Source: Isoetes taiwanensis
Taxonomy: Eukaryota > Streptophyta > Lycopodiopsida > Isoetales > Isoetaceae
Length of the DNA stretch: 64,000 nt
NCBI GenBank assembly: GCA_021234155.1
Contig: JAJEKV010000011.1
Coordinates: forward strand, 11,281,045 to 11,345,044
Reading direction: 5' to 3'
Position 1 is the first letter of the stretch. The number at the start of each line of letters is the position of its first letter. Position numbers and translations under genes: made by a program. Under the pieces are notes generated by a model that was not told the origin of the DNA, did not search any database, and was given only the letters and a program-made list of their open reading frames with translations. Shown one piece after another: positions 34,287 through 46,732 of this stretch.

Positions 34287-34650
34287 GTGCCTTTACATGT
34301 TCAAACAAAAATTGGTGCTCATCAACTTCCTAGAGTTTTGTTAGATGGCGGTTCTTCTTTGAATGTGATGCCCAAAGATATAATGCAAAAATGTGGTTTG
34401 AAGATCACAAAACCTTCACCAATGGTGTTAAGATCATTTTCTAATGCTAAAATCATGCCTTTAGGTGTTGTTTAGTGTGCGGTGGAAACCCGAAGGGATT
34501 GTGGTTCAAGCCGGTTTTTGTGGTTGCTTTCGAGTTTGGCAACAAAGACTAACCGACATTTATGACTTGTTGCTTGGCAGAAGATGGATGTCTACAGTTG
34601 ATGCCGGACTGTATGGTCAAAAGGAGAATGTACCATATCTGATGGAGTAA
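34287..34650 (+). pseudogene. Gypsy aspartic protease region
   Basis: LLDGGSSLNVMPKDIM (34337-34385) is the retropepsin active site, with DGG where DTG or DSG is usual. The frame then breaks near 34470 and continues with LTDIYDLLLGRRWM. The enzyme would cut the gag-pol polyprotein. Confidence 0.7.
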
Positions 34651-34700
34651 AAAAGACAACTCTCTACAACAAGTCAGGGAATACTAATATCTGTAGTTTT

Positions 34701-35216
34701 TTGGAAGAAGAAATGCTCGAACAAAGCACCATGGGATTCTATAAACTACCTTTAGCTATGGATCTTCTAGATGAACTGGTACCCTCTTACTCTTCTAACT
34801 CAATAGATCACAAGAATTCCGGTGTCATCTGGTTTGATGGTGGAATATCTGTTAAGCTAGGAGTGGCATCTTCTTACGCTATAATCAAAGATTGTGCTAA
34901 CAGATTGCTTTCAAAAGTTGGCGGGATACATGTTGGCATAACCTCCAACATGAGTCTGAGAGCCCTTTTGGCTGGCTTGCAAGAAGCTATTTCATTAGGA
35001 CTAACAGAGGTAACCATTTATGGTGATTCTCAATTGATATGCAGGCAGGTCAATGGTGAGTATCAAGCCAAGAACCAAGAAATGCAGTTGCTGAAAGAAG
35101 AAGCCTTGAGCTGGTTGAGCATATTTAACAAATGGAGTTTGAATTACATACCAAGAGATGAAAATTGTGAAGCGGATGCCCTATCAGAAGTGTGTTCTTT
35201 GGATTACCTTCTTTGA
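34701..35216 (+). pseudogene. Extra RNase H-like domain before the reverse transcriptase
   Basis: The frame holds GVIWFDGGIS, then LRALLAGLQEAISLG, VTIYGDSQLICRQVNG, YQAKNQEMQLL and YIPRDENCEADALSE, the order of an archaeal-type RNase HI domain. The three aspartates are present; the glutamate expected near LRALLAGL (usually AE.AL) is not seen. The domain stands between protease and reverse transcriptase. In the Tat/Ogre group, which also has a second RNase H, I expect it after the reverse transcriptase part, so the order here is unusual. It might be a rearrangement in this copy. Confidence 0.65.
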
Positions 35217-35283
35217 AGGAGCTATCAAAGAAGAAGAGTTGGAACATGAAGAGATTGCACAACTACATCCCATTACGTAATAG

Positions 35284-36640
35284 ATGCACAAAGAAGAGAA
35301 AGAGGTAAAGGAACCGACTATTACCAAGAATGATGAGATTAGAACTCTGTTTCTAGGAGATATGTTTAAAACTCAAAAAGAAGCATCATTACAAGAATTT
35401 TTTGAAGAATGGAAAGATGTATTTGCATGGGATTACACAGAGTTGGTAGGTGTTAAAACTGAGATATGTGAGTTTGAAATAAAGATGAAAGAAGGAACTA
35501 AACCCGTCATGCAAAAACTGAGAAAGATAAATAGATCTTTGCTAACCTTGATCGAGAAGAATTACTAAAGATGAAAGAGTTTGAAGTTATCACTGAGATA
35601 ACAAACCTCGAATGGTTGTCATGCATAGTGCCCATTGAAAAAAAAGAACAAAACTATAATGCGATATGCATAGATTATAGAGACCTTAATAAGGCTACTA
35701 TAAAAGACTGTTATCCCTTCCCTTTCTAGAAGAAGTGCTTCATGCAACTGGCCGGTAAAGAGATTTATTCATTTCTAGATGGATTTTCAGGTTTTAATCA
35801 AATTAAAATCAAGGAAGCGGAGACCAAGCTAAGACCTCCTTCATAACCCCTTGGGGAACCTTTGCCATGCAAAAATGCCCTTTGGATTGATGAATGCATC
35901 CGCTCACATTCCAAAGGGCTATGGATAAAATCTTTCAAAGCATGCCTCTTGATAAATTTAGGGTGTTTCTTGATGACCTTTGCCTAGGAACACCGATAGA
36001 GCAACACATGAAACTTCTAACTGTGATCATGAGTCCAAATGCGGGGAAAGTGGTGTATGTTTAAACCCAAAGAAGTGTATTTTTCTATGTTCAAAAGCTG
36101 AAGTTTGTTAGGACATGAAGTATCCGCTCAAGGAATCAAAGTCTCGGAAGGTAAGATGGAAGCACTCAAAGAAAGTAGTGCCACCTAAAACTCTGAGGCA
36201 AGTGAAGAGCTTTATGGGACTTACTAGTTTTTAAGAATCTATGTACCTAATTTCTCATATATTATGGGTCCTATAGCAAATCGACAAGAGTAGGCAAGTA
36301 CAACAAACATGAGAGCAAACATATGGAAGTAGATTGGACACGAGTGCCGGTCGCTTTTGAGTTGCTCATCACTCGAATTTCTCAATCAGAAGCTTTAAAA
36401 CCACCTGATCATAATCTTCCTTTTAAAGTTTATATAAGTATCACTAACAAGGCTGTTGGCATTTCTCTACTACAGGATCATGGCATAATAGCCTTTACAA
36501 GCAAGATATGGTCAGACACAGAAATGAGATATGCTAGATTGGAAAAAAGTGCTGCAGGAATAATGTGGTTCCTGCAAAGACTTGGACATATTGTCCAACA
36601 CAATGAGGTAAAGGTGCTTATGCACCAAAATCCCCTTGCA
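35284..36640 (+). pseudogene. Gypsy reverse transcriptase and start of its RNase H
   Basis: LQEFFEEWKDVFAWDYTELV leads into a reverse transcriptase with ICIDYRDLNKAT, SFLDGFSGFNQIKI and VFLDDL in place of YVDD, spread over several frames. 36323-36640 gives the connection and RNase H start (LPFKVYISITNKAVG, SDTEMRYARLEKSA). It is cut by a LINE fragment after KVLMHQNPL. It would copy element RNA into DNA. Confidence 0.75.
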
Positions 36641-37975
36641 ACGTCACCTGGATGCCCTTGACACTTTTTGCCAATTCACTGGCATGCGAGTTAACTTGGC
36701 CAAAACTAGGGTGCTGCTAGTTGCATCATCCCGTCAGCCAAGGCTTCCCACATTCACTTACCAGGGGCAAGAGGTAGAGGTGGCTCCGACCTACAAGTAC
36801 TTGGGGATTGAGTTCTCAACTACCACCCATTGGGATGCGGCTATCAGGTTGCGGGTCACTGCGGGTTGGAAAGCACTATATGCCATGCGAACAATAGCCG
36901 CAAAGGCGAGTTGTATGCCGGGGTCACCAAATCACATTTGTTTCGCCTTGGTTGAGCCGGCCCTTTTGTATGGGGCGAAGTGTGGGGTCCGGTGATATCC
37001 CTCAACACTGGAATGACCTCGGCAGGTGCGCGAAGGCCTTCTTGGCACGGGCCCCGGGGTGAAGTCCACAGCTCCTTACCGATCCTAAATGGGAGACGGG
37101 CTTCTTACCCCTTCAACGGGCCGCATTGGAACGCCATATCGTTTACTTCCAAAAGGTGGTCGCTATGGCTGATAAGACGCACGCCCCCCGCTTTGCTTTG
37201 GCCACGGCAATGGGTCCCCTAACGCTGAAATCTGGGCTGAAAGACAAAGCGGTGCTCGGTGGTTCTCACGGGGGTGTGGGCAAACAGATGCGCCCGTGTC
37301 GACAAAGAAAGATCGCGAGGCACTAAAACTATACCTTGATGCTACTTTCCCTTCGCAAGTCGTGGGATCAGAGGAGGCTCGACGCGATGTTAAGGCGGGC
37401 ACACTATCGGCAGCGAGGTCAATCCTAGGCTCACAAGAGGCCCACACCCAGATGCTTGTACACCCGGCTACCCATGAAGAAACGCAGCTTATAGCTTCCA
37501 TTCGCGACGGGGGCACATCGCCTCCCGGATTGAAAACAGGCGTTGGGCTGCGTGAAGCACGAGAGCAAAGGCTTTGCCGATGTTGCCACCGGTAGCGATT
37601 GAGGATGAATGTCATGCCCTCCGGACTGCCCGGCATTTGCCCACATCCGAGGCGATATGTTCGATTACTAGTGCCCGCCCGGTCGTTGCATCGGTTATTG
37701 GCTACGGCGTCGGTGGGTTTGTTGGGGTCATACCTCCGAGGAGGTTATGGATGCACGGACTTCGTTTATGTCCTACGGGACGGTATTGAAGCTGTCTTAT
37801 GCAATTATAAAAGGTGTGCAAAGAGGCTTATTATCGCTAAGGTTTTTCCTCGAAAACCCTTCGGGGCGGGGGTTTTTTAATCCCGCCATATAATATGCTT
37901 GCTCTCTTTCTTGTTTGGGTCCCATAGGCCAATTGGTCTCCGTGGACGCTAAAAACCTATTCTATTCTATTATTA
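36635..37975 (+). mobile_element. 5'-truncated LINE fragment inside the gypsy RNase H
   Basis: Directly after the gypsy frame, a non-LTR reverse transcriptase C-terminus begins: LQRHLDALDTFCQFTGMRVN, LAKTRVLLV, YKYLGIEFS. After several frame breaks the fragment ends with a tail of TATTC repeats (37957-37975), after which gypsy RNase H continues (QSKAKLCSGLRKIQDYNLS). The composition is more GC-rich than the gypsy around it. A target duplication could not be fixed, because the gypsy sequence at the joint is not known. Confidence 0.75.
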
Positions 37976-39482
37976 TTTCAGAAAAGTCAAAGCAAAGCCA
38001 AGTTATGCAGTGGGCTGCGCAAAATTCAAGATTATAATCTTAGTGTCAAAACGATCAAAACCATTAAGAGCCCTAGTGATTATCTTACAGAAAGAGCTTT
38101 TGAATTTGAGGATTTTGAAGGATTGCAGGACATGGAAACACCTCAGGAGATTGGAGACTCTACCAACCTTGTTTTATCTAGCAAGATGAATGAGGATTGG
38201 CAATTTGACCTTATTGAATTTTCTTGAATGGAGAGCTGCACAAAAACATGGATACTAATCAAACCCGGAAGATTTAGAGCTAAAGCTAAAACATTCAAGA
38301 TGGTAGGAGATGTATTGTGCAAGATTGATCATAATGGGGTGCTTTTGAGATGTGTCGCCAGATCAAGTCGAGCTGATTGTGGAAGCATATCATGAAGGCA
38401 TTTGTGGTGGGCATTTTTGCACTGAAACCACTTTGCAAAGAAGATCATCGAGGTCGGGGCTACTTACGGCCAAGTTTGTTCAAAGATTGTTATGAGACAA
38501 TCAAAAGATGCCATAAATGTCAAATTCATGGTAGAAGAATCCTTCAACCCATCTTTGCTCTCTCGGTATTGTATCTCCGGTCCTTTTCAAATTTGGAGAT
38601 TGGACTTTATAGGGCCTATATCTCGAATCTCAAAGGTCGGCATGAATACATCCTAGTTGCTACAGATTATTTTACTAAATGGGTGGAAGCAATTCCACTT
38701 AGGCAGTGCAAATGCTCGACAATAACTGCTAGATTTTTACATGAGCACATATGCACTAGGTTTGGCATTCCTTTCAAAATTGTATCCGATAGGGGAACGC
38801 AGTTCATAAATGATGTCATTAGTAATTTCTTGAAAGCATTAAAGGTCAAACATGTGAAAAGTTCTGCCTATTATCCTCAAGGCAATGGGCAAGCTTGAGT
38901 CAACAAATAAAGTATTGAAGAGCATTCTAAAAAAAACAGTTGAAGTTCATAAAAAGATTGGCATATTAAAAAGCGCATGATGCATTGTGGGCATATAGGA
39001 CCACTGTGAAAAATGCTACTAACCATACACCTTTTAGCCTTGTCTATGGTGTTGAAGCGTGGTTCAGTTGAGCTAGAGTTGCCATCACTCGGGTTGGCAA
39101 TGAAGATCCAAATGCAGACTAGAAGATGCTTACAAAGGCGGTATGAGAAGTTGCTTATGCTTGAAGAAGAGAGGTTGGAAGTTTCGAGAATGTGAACACG
39201 AGAAAAAAGGCCAAGGATGTAGCAGCTTTCAAAGCCGCACACAAGTTACAAGGAAGTTTCAAAGTAGATGAATTGGTACTCAAGTGGAATAAAGCAAAGG
39301 AAGATTCAGCGGGTAAGTTTGATGGCCTATGGGAAGGTCCTTTCAAGATCCATGCAATTGCGGTACAAGTTCTTATCTTACGCAAGAAATTGGTACAGGG
39401 GAGATTGCTAGCTAATCCTATAAACATATTGCATTTGAAAAGGTATTGGGAACAACATATCACTTTGATCTTATTTGAGTGA
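37976..39482 (+). pseudogene. Gypsy RNase H end and integrase
   Basis: After the RNase H remainder, the integrase zinc part shows AYHEGICGGHF and CHKCQIHG. The core has LVATDYFTKWVEAIPL, IVSDRGTQFI and YYPQGNGQ followed one base out of frame by ESTNKVL: the D, D, E triad is thus all present but a single base breaks it near 38895. The C-terminal part (FKVDELVLKWNK, KFDGLWEGPFKI) ends at a stop just before 39483. It would insert the DNA copy into the chromosome. Confidence 0.8.
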
Positions 39483-40234
39483 ACATGTTGTAGTGCTTTT
39501 TAGTTAGGAAGTATATGATAATTACGAGCAATAGTTGTCGAGAGTCTTTGTTAGTATTTCAAGTTTAAAATGATAAAAGACATAAAAAAAAAAAAAAAAA
39601 GAAAGAAAATCAAACAAAACATAGAGTTCTAGGTAAAGTAGGTTTTATTATTAACCAAAGTGTACACTTTTCGAGAGAGAAGGTGGTTCTTTGATTGAAG
39701 GCCGATTTCAAACAAAATGTTTGTTTCAGTGCTGAGCACGAGTTTATCTTGTTGATGCTAATATTTTGCACCACTTGCCAGATCCATTAGACTGATCAAA
39801 CTCATCGAATGTGACTCACCTGCATATACATGAGACTTGTATTCTTTTTTCAAATGCAGATTCCCATCAAGCAGCTATGCATCCATGGAGAAAAGTCATT
39901 GCGAGAAGATACTAACAGTTTTAAAGTGTCATTCCGGGTTCATTTGTTTTCCTTCCACGTCCATCCGATCACTATAGCACGAAACATATGACCATTGCTT
40001 CCAAATCTTGTCAATTTGCTACCAAAAGTTGCCTCCCATAGTCACTCACCTAAAGGCAACTTCGAAACACAAGTTCAAAGCGAGAACAAGAAGAATATTC
40101 TTGGGCGATCATGTCAATTATTCCAACAGTTTCGAAGATTACTGTCGGTCAGTATATTCATATTCATACTCAAGTTTTCTAATCGAATATCACAGTGAGG
40201 GGACCAGCCACATCCTTTCCTTTGTTTAGCATCA
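39483..40234. other. Gypsy 3' untranslated region
   Basis: Non-coding stretch between the integrase and the 3' LTR, with an A run near 39585. A purine-rich GTGAGGGGACC (40195-40205) is the only polypurine-like piece and is 30 bp away from the LTR. Confidence 0.4.
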
Positions 40235-42852
40235 TGTTGCCCGCTATAGCGGGCAACATATACAAACCCTGAGCAATATCACAGGCAAAGATTTGAAGAC
40301 CAAGAATCTTGAAAACCAAAAGATTTGAAGACCAAAGATCTTTGATGAAGAACCCAAAGGATGACTTTAAGTCAAGACACAAGTTCACAACTCAAACTCC
40401 AAGGATTGAATGCATTCTCTAGCTCAAGGCACTTGTGAAGTTTGGAAGACCCCTATGAAGATGGCAAGCTATGATATGGTATTTATCTTTCTCATGTTGT
40501 GATGACTCTCTATTTGCCTTTTGTTCCATCATACCATCATCCTTTATCCTATTTTTTCACCTTCCTTGCCTTTTCACATCCTATACCATCATGTATTTCA
40601 TATGTAGCCATTTGTTTCATAGTTGACCTACCATTACCTAGGGCACATTTTCCAAGAAAGTTGTCAAACCTAAAAGTTGCCTAGCATCAAGTTCTATATC
40701 ATCATTTTCATCTCATGCCTTGCCATTCCATTATCACACACTTCATACCAAGTAGCTAAAGCAAAAAAAAATATGTGCTAAGCACAAAAAACACAAAAAA
40801 GCACAAAAATGCCTAGTCACCATCTCTAAGTGACATGGCATGATGACTAGATATACATGTCATCACCTCCAAAGCTACTTTGGTCCACTCATCATTTGCC
40901 ACTTTCATGTCTCATTCATCATGTTGCCACCTAAGCACCAAATTTCCACATCATCACATCACTCCACATCATCAAATGATGACTAGGCAAGTTTTGACCA
41001 AACTCAAAAATTGGTCAACCTAATGATCAAATTACCTTGGGAAGTGAACCTACTAGCCTTGTTTACCCTAGTTGACCTATTTTTTTCACCTTTCTACTAC
41101 ATTTTTACCTATTGCCACCTCATCATCAAAATATCAAGGGGCATTTGAAATCTTGAAATTCCATCCAGGCAAAATGCCTTGTTTGACCAACACACATCAC
41201 CATTGACTTTGCCCAGTCATCATTGATTCATCCCTTTTTTGAACAAAAAAATCAAAGTATTATTTTTCCAAAATTTGGCCTTGCCATCTTGAAGCTCCCA
41301 TGAAAATATGCCACCTGGCACAAAAAATCTCCAAAAAAGACCCTATATAGACCTTCAAATTTCATTTCTTGGGAACCGTGCCCCTTGCCAAAAGAATCCA
41401 AAAAATTTTCTATTCCACCCCCTCCTGACCTAGATTCCTTTCCAGCCTATCCGCACCCTCCACGTGGCTCACCCGGGCGTGTGGGGCGGTGGAGGTACCG
41501 GATCCCACGTGGGCAAGACACGTCAATTTACGAGTCCACCTAGATCGAGCTATATATCACCTGGTCTGACTTTTTGATCTCGGCCTGTGGGATATATCAG
41601 ACTGAACCCTAAAATTTGAACTTGCCAAGAAACCTCCATTCTGTTGAGCCAAACGAAGTAATCATTGTATCTGTTGGCCGATTTTGTCCTACTCCACCTA
41701 AAGAACAGTTTAATTAAACCAAAACCGTAGCCTTGATTGCGAATTTGCCAAGATCCGGCCGGAAACAGGGGATTTTAAAAAGGGGTTTGTTCTACTGAAA
41801 TTTTTTTTGAGGGCCATAAGCGGATTTGAAGACCAGGAACGTGAAGTCGTGACGTCTACAGAGCTTGCAGAAGATCCTCCTGCTTCGGAAATCAAAATCT
41901 GAGGCATATATGATGAAATATCCTTGAATCTTTTGAAACTTGAAGTTTATTTTGATTGAGTTATTCTTGGGTGATCTAGTCGGACGTTCTTGAATACCTT
42001 GTGTTGTGAATTTGCTGTTTTGACTTAATGAAAATCGGAATTTGGGAAAAGACTGTGTGAAACTATGATTGAACTCATTTTACTCTGCATTGTCATTTAC
42101 AATTGAGCATAAAGGAATTGAGCAGAATACAACTAGTGTTTGTTTAAGTCATTGTTAGGAGATAAAATTGAAACGACCTGCAGAACATATGTCCTTTGAA
42201 AAAGACTAAAAATAGATCTTTTCTTCGAATCATCTGTTAGTTTGTAGGCATTTCTAGCATCCAAGCGACTATTAGAAGCATCAGTAGTGAGTATTAAGAG
42301 CAGAGAAAACAAAAGAAAGGGGATTGACAATTAGAGTGCAAAGACTGTTACAGACATTGCCATTGAAACTCTGGCAATGCATGTTACAGCAAGAATTTAA
42401 GCTTTGTTTCAACCAAGTGAGCATATGCACGTGACCTACGGGAGCATACCTAGGTGTGGGAACTTGTTTCTACCATAGAAGATCATTGTTTAGCATTTGG
42501 CAAAATCGAGCTCACTGTCCAGGCCATTGACCAAAAATTGACCCAGTCAGGAAGTTTATTTGTGAGAAATCTGTAAGCACTTTGCCTGTAGACTTTTCAC
42601 AACAGTTTTCTGGAGTTGGCCAGCATACTTTGGTAAAGATTTCAAGTGCTTTTGAAATAGATGCATGGTTTGGTGAATGTTTGAGTGCTGCTAGTTTCTT
42701 TTGCTTTAGGGACTCTAGTGGATTTGGTATTTCCTTGCAAATTCAGAGATGTTTTGCAGTGCAGATTGATCACCTCAAGTGATCTGGAGGTCCTGACCAT
42801 CAAAACACCCTTGTAAGCCCCAGTTGGAGACCACCCAGGATAATCTCCAACA
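40235..42852 (+). repeat. Gypsy 3' LTR, 2,618 bp
   Basis: It starts TGTTGCCCGCTATAGC and ends ATCTCCAACA. Compared with the 5' LTR it has scattered substitutions and a few small indels, for example an added piece near 42000. Confidence 0.9.
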
Positions 42853-42857
42853 GTGCT

Positions 42858-43276
42858 CTTAATTTCCCGACTTGTAACCCAGATATTTGTATTCCTCTAC
42901 TTTATCCATTGGTTGCTCTAAGTACTTGACTACCTCTTCTTCTTTGCCAGTTTTTCCAAAATTGACAATCTTTATTTTTCTAGATTCGTTGTTATCCCTC
43001 TTCTTGTACAAAATTCTTCTAATATGCCAAGCATGCAATCTAGTTCATTCCTATTTGTTATCATCATGATCAGATCATCTCTGCATATAACATGTTTGGT
43101 ACTTTGGTCCTCTCTAATTCTGGTGCATATAAATCCCTCCCTTTACTTCTTATGAATTCCATTATGGTGTCTATGTACATCCCAAATATTTTAGGAGACA
43201 AGGGGCAACCCTGCTGAACTTGTATGTTACATTCAATCCCTTCATCAAACATAATCAACGTCATGTTTCCTATCAC
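42858..43276 (-). pseudogene. LINE reverse transcriptase fragment hosting the gypsy insertion
   Basis: On the minus strand FDEGIECNIQVQQGCPLSPK and FGMYIDTIMEF match the QGCPLSP block of non-LTR reverse transcriptases, and further on VVKYLEQPMDKVEEYKYLG is the usual later motif. The gypsy element cuts it immediately after this. The A-rich 3' end is not seen. The copy is dead. Confidence 0.65.
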
Positions 43277-44274
43277 TTAGATCACATAAAAGCGAATAAC
43301 TTTCTTACGTTTCTAGTATGTATTTTAGTTGTGTATTGTTAACACTAAAACAAGTGAAACCAGGTTTGAAGATCTTTTGTTGACCCCTGTTAGGTTTTTG
43401 AGACTTGAAGATCTTTCGTTCCACTCTATTGAACTACCCATGAGCACTTGTTCCAGAAGCGAATCAAACATGCACTAGAAGCATCTATTAACATTATATC
43501 AGTTTCCCCTGCTAGCTTGAATTTCGAATGGCCCAAATTTCATGAAGATCCCTCAGTATCATGGTATCATTGAGGATCACATGATAGCTGACGGGCCCGT
43601 GCCACTCTAGCAACTTGAGTTTTGAACCTTGGAGTTACATCCATAATTCAGGGTGTGGGCTGATGGGGTTGAGCCTTTCTAACAGCCAACCCTGAATATG
43701 AGATTGTTTAACATCCATGGTGAGACCATATTGGTGTAGTGTACTCTATTTATAAAATTAGTTAGTTATGTGGGATTGCATAGTTAAAAGGTAATGTTAA
43801 ACCACAAACAAATGGAACCCATGTGGATTTCAACTCTTCCTTTCAAAAATTATGCTACAGAAGGTAAAAAATCATTGTACCTTTACATAAATGACAATGC
43901 AATGATAGATAGAGTTGGCGATAACAGTTAAAGAGATTTTACCATATATCCAGTTTGTCTGATTGTGTACCATAACTAGTCCATGCTTATTTATATTCAT
44001 ATCTTGCATATAATATGTTATTTTAGCATAAAATTGGAAATATGTGTTACTAACAAAGGCTTGCATACATAAAAAATATAATCTATCATGAAAGATGAAC
44101 TATGTGTGCTCTTGTTATACCTAAATTACAATACTTTCTAGCAACAGCAAATAGACTAGTTTCATGGTAGTAAAACTCAAGTAGAAATGTTTGTATTTTT
44201 TCAATAAGACTACGTTAGGAACCTCTATATACGTCTCTCATAATGTTTTGAATCATTTAAAAGACTTATTGGAG
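43277..44274. other. No gene seen
   Basis: AT-rich sequence without motif. It continues on the other side of the LINE at 44290-46720 (46733 onward). Confidence 0.3.
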
Positions 44275-44289
44275 AAATGTAATGTAAAA

Positions 44290-46720
44290 GACAGAGGCAC
44301 CTGGACAAAATCCTCAACTCTGGTTGCATCTCCCTTATTCCAAAATGTAAGGATCCCTCTTCCATTTCAGATTGGCGCCCCATTACTTTGTTGTCTTCAG
44401 TGTACAAGATCTTTGCTAAAGCTTTTGCTCAGAAGCTTTCTGCCGTGCTTATCGAGTCCATCTCTTCCACACAATCAGGTTTCTTGCCTCGCCGGTGTAT
44501 CTTGAATAATGTGGCAGCGGCATATGAGGGTCTCTATTGGGCTAGAATGCATGGTTACCCCATTGTATACTTGAAGCTGGATTTTGCAAAAGCATATGAC
44601 AGTGTTGACTGGAGTTTCCTGGAGCAATGCCTTTTACGTCTTGATTTTGGTGCCCAGTTCGCAACAGATGTTATGAAACTTCATTATTCTGCTCGTTCTT
44701 TAGTTCTTTTTCAAGGAGAACCATCAACATTTTTTCAGGTGGGACGTGGCATTCGCCAGGGCTGTCCTTTGGCACCACTGCTTTTTACCATTGTGGCGGA
44801 GATTCTCAGGTGTTCTCTCTGGCAGTGCAGGAAGGCATCCTGCATGGTCTTCCCATGAATAATGGTTCACAAGAGATCTGTAATCAGTATGCAGATGACA
44901 CTTTCTTGTTCTTAATGGCTGATGAGCAGAATTTGCAGAATGCCATTTCCTTGCTGGACAGTTTCTCTTTGGCTTCTGGTATCTTTGTGGGGTGGCAAAA
45001 GTGTACTGCCCTGTGGGCCCTAGACTCTCCAGGGCCGTCTTCTGTGGTTGCATTTCCATGGAAGGTTCTTCCTCATGGAAAGGCAACTAAGCTTCTAGGC
45101 ATTCCTGTTGGTATACACCTCTCATCTGGAGACGCGTGGGATGTCATTATTAAGGGGTTGGAAAGGCATTTGTTCTAATGGTCCACGGCTAAGTTATCCA
45201 TGGCTGGTCGTGTAACTGTGGCAAAGTCAGTTCTGAGTGGTACACATGTCTACATGGCTTCCATCTTGCTGGCACCGCAGACAAAGATGCAGCTCATTGT
45301 TCGTACTATCAGGAACTTCATCTGGGGTGGCACTGAAGAAGGAGATGATGTTAAAGTTAGTTGGACGAAGTGCATTATGCCTAAACTTTGTGGGGGGCTA
45401 GGGATGATTCACTTTCTTCTCCATAGCAAGGTGCTGATTTCTAAGTTCATATGGCGGATTCTCAATAATACTGATAATTCTCCAGGTCTGCGCCTCATTC
45501 ACCAGTCTTTATAGATGTGCATTTCCTTTGGCTCTCCATCCATTAAGCCTCTTCTCCCATGGGCATTATTCTATCCACTTTCTCCATATCCTAATGCATC
45601 TCCTTTCCTCAAGGGGTTGCTAGCTGCTTGGGAGACTGTGCGCACTTTGTTTCAGCTCCATCCAATGGCCCACACAGATCCTACAGCCAGTTGTTGGTGG
45701 ATCCCTTTGGGTGACGGCCAGGCAGATTGTCCCCTGGCCTCTTCTATCCATCCATTGACGCAACGTCGGTGGCGAGCAGCAGGTGTGCTCACGGTATCTG
45801 CATAGTATAATGAGACAAGATTGTTGACATGGAATGAGTTCAAATTGAAGTTCCTTCTCCTTCGTTGGGACCGGGGCATTTGGAAAAAAGTAGCTGCTAC
45901 ACTTCCTCCACACCCACAAGACGTGGCTCCCTAGCTCTGGGTGGTTCATGGCAGTGTTAAGGAGGAGCACCTGGTGCACTCGATGTATGTGGTCCTGCTT
46001 CATCCTGAGGTGTTGCCTCCATCACCAAAGTGGCCTTTAGTTATCCCTGAGCCTCATCGTAAAGCAGTCTGGCGATGGGTATGGGATAAATTGCTTCATC
46101 CTAAGCTATCTATTTTATGGTGGCAGATCACTCATAGATGCGTGCGGGTAAACACTCTTGTTCATCGATTTCGTCCAGAAGTCTCTGTGATCTGCCCTCT
46201 TTGCATGCAGAGGGATGAGACAATTGAGCACTTCTTTTTCTTGTGTCACCATGTTCGACTTGCTTGGCAGTGGCTTCTGAGTCTTTTCCATTGTGACTTG
46301 AATAGTCAGCAGGTCCTATTGTCAGTCTATCCTAGTTCTTGGGACAAGTTGGCAAAGAGGGCTTTCCACTTAGCATCTGCTTGGATCATCTGGTCCATCT
46401 GGAAGAGACGAAATCTCCTCATCTTCAAGGGACAGATCTTGTCAGATACGCAAATACTTAGCGATGCCCGTAGTCGCATTGTGAAGGCGTACAAGTGTTC
46501 TTCCTTAAAGGATGACATCAAAAGTGTCATTTGGGAGCAATATCTTCAGATTCACACCTACTCATAGCAAACAGTTGTGCTCATGGTGATCTGTGTTCTT
46601 TGCTCTTCTATGTTATGTATGTGGTGGGTAGTGTTGCTCTAGTGGATATCTTCTCCACTGGGTTTTGAGTCCCCCATGTACTCTTTGTATTCTTTTGACA
46701 CGTTCATCAAAAAAAAAAAA
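44290..46720 (+). mobile_element. 5'-truncated LINE with 15-bp target duplication
   Basis: AAATGTAATGTAAAA stands at 44275-44289 and again at 46718-46732 after an A run (46709-46720), which gives both borders. The coding part starts within the reverse transcriptase: CISLIPKC, DWRPITLLSSVYKIFAKA, YLKLDFAKAYDSVDW, GIRQGCPLAPLLF, QYADDTFLF. It goes on to a C-terminal zinc-binding region (ILWWQITHRC, VICPLCMQRDETIEHFFFLC). One frame change lies near 44820 and stops at about 45178, 45514, 45805 and 45934, so the copy was made by target-primed reverse transcription and then decayed. Confidence 0.9.
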
Positions 46721-46732
46721 TGTAATGTAAAA

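Larger units (their letters stand above)
30216..42852 (+). mobile_element. Ty3/gypsy LTR retrotransposon, 12.6 kb, with target duplication
   Basis: Two LTRs (30216-32810 and 40235-42852) start TGTTGCC and end CTCCAACA, and GTGCT stands directly before the first and after the second (30211-30215, 42853-42857). TGGAGGTCCTACCGAG three bases after the 5' LTR starts with the TGG that pairs with a tRNA CCA end; it looks like the end of plant tRNA-Gln (from memory). Inside, in order: gag, zinc knuckle, protease, an RNase H-like domain, reverse transcriptase, RNase H (cut by a LINE fragment) and integrase. All coding parts are frame-broken, so it is dead. The LTRs still differ little, so the insertion is fairly young. 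I see no clear polypurine tract just before the 3' LTR. Confidence 0.9.

Noticed and set aside
36636-37880. Part of the gypsy polyprotein
   Set aside because: YKYLGIEFS and FCQFTGMRVN are LINE motifs, and gypsy RNase H resumes after a TATTC tail, so it is an inserted LINE fragment.
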